In this document: positions 60,911 to 64,000 of the stretch, one piece after another
Layout: each line of letters starts with the position of its first letter
Numbering within the stretch: position 1 is the stretch's first letter
From: Sipunculus nudus
Lineage: Eukaryota; Annelida; Sipuncula; Golfingiida; Sipunculidae
DNA length: 64,000 nt
Direction of reading: 5' to 3'
Assembly: GCA_026874595.1 (NCBI GenBank)
Contig: CM049312.1
Location: 65,068,929 to 65,132,928, forward strand
The notes under the pieces: generated by a model
What the model saw: the letters and a program-made list of their open reading frames with translations, nothing else
The model's database searches: none
What the model was told of the DNA's origin: nothing
Program-made: the position numbers and the translations under genes

Positions 60911-60913
<3 letters not shown>

Positions 60914-61252
60914 TGGGTGATATCATAATTGAAATTTCATATTTTGTATTACACTCTGTTGCTATGGCAAATAAAAATAATCGCACTTGCTTCATTGCGT
61001 TCTAAGTTCGTTTGAAGATGGTTTCTCTATTCTGCAGGGCACACAGGCACTCATCTACAAAATGATTATCAGTTGCCTAATAATAGTTTATCAATTTTTC
61101 ATTGAGTTATTATCTTTAAATTTGAATAATTTGAACGGGATCGTGTTATAACAGTACCTCTTTTTAAAGACAGACAAAGATGCATGGAGTCCAACTGCTC
61201 CCATAGATTTTTCCAATCACAAAGGGGAGAAAGCCTCTTCTCGAAAATGTAC

Positions 61253-61253
61253 A

Positions 61254-61310
<57 letters not shown>
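61253..61310. repeat. (TA)n microsatellite
   Basis: TA tract with one interruption. Confidence 0.9.
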
Positions 61311-61313
<3 letters not shown>

Positions 61314-61666
61314 GCTCATTTAGTAGGGTGTAGACGTTAAGGAAATCAAAGCGATATATCTAATGTTAGATTTACAGTGTTAAGCCAGATCTGTATGTTG
61401 GAATAACTATAAAGGCATATGATTTAAATGTTTTCTTCTTTACGTGTAAATGCATGGTTTAGTGTGTCTGTTTGTGACCGCGACATATTTGTAAAGGTTT
61501 CAAAATTTTTATGATGACAATTGTGAACCCTTAGCATGTATAAAATATATAAATGAGCGATCCAATAGAGTCACTCTTTTTTTTTGCTTAGCTTGACGTT
61601 TTGATTCCACCCCTTATTTAGGAGTGACAAACCCACACAAATTTAAAACATTCCTTTTAGAGATAT

Positions 61667-61669
<3 letters not shown>

Positions 61670-61720
<51 letters not shown>

Positions 61721-61757
61721 TGGCAGTGAACCACTTTTCTGTGTATACCCTTTCCAT

Positions 61758-61831
<74 letters not shown>

Positions 61832-61832
61832 A
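61670..61832. repeat. Two (TA)n tracts and a (GA)n tract
   Basis: TA tracts at about 61670-61717 and 61760-61806 around a short unique segment, then GA at 61807-61832. Confidence 0.9.
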
Positions 61833-62139
61833 AAGTATAATAAGTGACATCATTAATTAATAAATCGCAATGCAACTAGTATAAGTGACAATGAATATAT
61901 GTATGGGTTTTATAGCCCATTGAAATGTAATGATTTGCTTAGTTTGTGTAAATCGTGTCAGGCACGCCTAAGCGGCTCAACTGCAATTTGACCCAAGCTT
62001 CGCAAACCTCACGGCTTGCATTTCATTGGTCTATAACTGATTTGTCCCACATGCCTCACGCGTGCAATTTTTTTGGCTGTGCATCGCGTTCGCTCAGAAT
62101 GTCAACTTGAAAAGTTTCGTTCTGGACAGAAATGTAAAC

Positions 62140-62971
62140 ATGGAGTCAGAACCTGACGACGAGTTGCTGTCTTAGGTTCTAGACATGATGGAAGACTATT
62201 CAACTGATGAAAGTCTGTCACAAGCGTTTCCCAGGTACGAGGCCGAGAAATGTGCTCAGTTAATATATCTTGTTATTTTTAAATGTTATCTCCATATCCC
62301 GTTATGTTTACAAGTGGAAACAACTTATGTCCACCCGCAATTTTTACCCGCCATTATTGGTGACTGGTAAGAACTGTTTTTTAGGCCCTTTGATAAAATG
62401 TTTTCAGCGTGCACAGGGCCATCAATGATGCCTGAGAACGTACATACATTTCTTTGCACGAGCCATGAATGCTGCCTGAGAACGTACATACTTCTTGATT
62501 TCTGCAGTACATTTAATAAATGCAGATGAGTTATGTATTCCCATTATTTCTCTCTCTCTCTTATTTAGTCCTTTAGATTCAGGTATATAAATGCAATAAA
62601 TTAGTAAAATTTCTTAATTTCTCTATGTTATAATTTGTTTGGCATGTATTGTGGTGTATGCCCATGATTTAAAGAAGGTCTCCCAATAGGCTATGAATGT
62701 GTTTGTCCGGGGATCTAAGGAGGTGGAGTTACTATGCTAATGAGAATAAACCAGATCTTTGCCTTATTTGAAAAGCTGCATGCAACCTGACTTGCATGGT
62801 CACTTTTCAGGTCCCAGTGATGCAAGCAGATTTGAACAAACAGTTAGAACAAAGAAAAATGCGCTGAATGTGGGACAAGAAAAAATAAGACGTCAAAAAA
62901 CTGTTCAAAATCCTGAATGGTTAAAAAAAAGATTTCAGCAGCAAACAAATCCTATCAGTCAATCCGTGTAA
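62140..62971 (+). pseudogene. Two coding-like fragments of an unrecognised gene
   Basis: From the ATG at 62140 the frame reads MESEPDDELLS, meets TAG at 62173-62175, then continues VLDMMEDYSTDESLSQAF to a possible donor CCAG|GTACGA at 62234. A second fragment, 62811-62971, follows a good acceptor CTTTTCAG and reads SDASRFEQTVRTKKNALNV to a TAA stop, charged and Gln/Lys-rich. The phases of the two pieces do not join directly. The composition looks coding, but the stop and phase mismatch suggest a degraded gene, a missing exon, or a gene-like part of a repeat. Confidence 0.3.
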
Positions 62972-63863
62972 CTTCCGTGAAATATACAAGCCTACCTCGT
63001 TTCATCGACTTTGTAATATGATTATATACAAAATTAGAAGTTACAAAGGTAAATCTGCATATGTTACTCAGGTTACTGAAAACCTAAGTTGACAAATACG
63101 CACGACTGATATAAAAGAACATGCTTAACACAAAAAAAAAGCTTACGTCTGATTTTACACAAACCGGTTGAAACTATAACTTTTAAGCATCAAGCAGGCT
63201 TGTTTTTCGGGCATTAACAACCACGATTAATATTGGAAAAGCATCCCCTGATCCAAACAGAAACATCTATAATCAGGTCGTGTTAATGGCAAAATAGCAA
63301 ATAGCTTTCGTTGGACCCTCAGGAGCAGATGAATGATACACGCTTCAGTTCGATTGAGAGCACGGGAATTGTTACCATGGATACATTCTACAAGGAAACT
63401 CCAGAAGAGAACTCTGCAAAATGCGAATTGTAATGAATGCTTTCTAGCTAAATCAAATGTGCATCAATCATCGCATATAAAAAAGGGTTGTGATGTCTTG
63501 ACATTTATTGTTGAAATACATAAAAATTACCACATTAGATTTATACAGGAATAGTTACTAAAAACAAGAATTATTTCTTAAAACTAGGACAATGTAAGCC
63601 TACATGAGTATTTGCATTTTGATGTCGGACTTAACTGACTGGTTACATTCACCCAAATGTAAAAGGTTACTCGGATTACTCCTTTCAGCACCAGTACCAC
63701 TAATATCGGAGCCAAGGGCTCTGCAGCATGTGATTGCTGAAGTAAAATTTGAAAGAATACACAAAACTATATTAGAAAAGGAAAATTAATGTATATTCTT
63801 TAATATCCCTTTTATATAAAAATATTTTTTTGGAACAACCTGAACTGTAATAATGTTCCTCCA

Positions 63864-63920
<57 letters not shown>

Positions 63921-64000
63921 GAGGCCCAGATTAGAATCTGGCCAAATTTAAAACTGGGCCAGCCCAGATCAAAATTTTGATTCGGACCGGCCCAGATCAA
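62972..64000. other. Terminal stretch, no supported gene
   Basis: Contains short frames I do not recognise, a (TA)n at 63866-63917 and, at the very end, repeated GGCCCAGATCAAA/GGCCAGCCCAGAT-type phrases that may be the edge of a repeat. Confidence 0.5.
63866..63917. repeat. (TA)n microsatellite
   Basis: TA tract. Confidence 0.9.

Larger units (their letters stand above)
60349..62130. other. 3' flank of the BRICHOS-like gene, microsatellite-rich
   Basis: Contains GA, TA and mixed TA/GA tracts and otherwise AT-rich sequence. No gene seen. The open frames across 60807-61005 and 61614-61860 follow the microsatellites. Confidence 0.6.

Noticed and set aside
61614-61860. Open frames on both strands with long alternating Tyr-Ile stretches (also near 34.9, 35.4, 39.0, 41.3, 45.3, 48.9, 53.7 and 63.9 kb)
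   Set aside because: They translate TA microsatellites, which are open in several frames by composition.

Overview
The window looks like genomic DNA from an intron-rich, AT-rich animal. The repeat content (long (TA)n, (GA)n and (ATT)n tracts, C/G homopolymer runs, tRNA-derived SINEs, many short inverted-repeat transposons) and the two protein families suggest a marine lophotrochozoan, most likely a mollusc and perhaps a bivalve. That assignment is inferred from sequence character, not from a search. There are no bacterial-type operons, rRNA, functional tRNA genes or CRISPR arrays.

Region 1 (1-33111, + strand) is dominated by a matrix metalloproteinase (MMP) gene. Eight coding exons were found by following reading frame and splice sites. 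They cover the catalytic domain (HEIGHALGLSH zinc site, Met-turn), a Thr/Pro/Ser-rich hinge, a complete four-bladed hemopexin domain and a long C-terminal tail ending in a hydrophobic segment. The signal peptide and prodomain with its cysteine switch were not found and probably lie upstream of the window. The introns, especially the 12.9-kb intron 1, are packed with repeats: a 326-bp tandem array, an element rich in AGGTCA motifs, SINEs and several MITEs.

Region 2 (about 33.1-51.9 kb) has no convincing gene. Its main structure is a very large imperfect inverted repeat: arms of about 3.8 kb (35401-39209 and 44294-48910) around a 5.1-kb spacer. A third short copy of one arm end lies in the spacer. 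The right arm is interrupted by a rearrangement carrying a 310-bp direct duplication. The spacer also holds a 31-bp minisatellite.

Region 3 (51.99-60.35 kb, + strand) is a compact gene: palindromic E-box, TATA box, a probable untranslated first exon, then five coding exons whose phases all match. It encodes a 249-residue secreted protein with a signal peptide, a BRICHOS-like central region and a cysteine-rich C-terminus. The family call is tentative.

Region 4 (60.4-64 kb) holds microsatellites and two small coding-like fragments that look like a degraded or partial gene.

The two supported genes both encode extracellular proteins on the same strand, about 19 kb apart. Nothing in the sequence shows that they act together.
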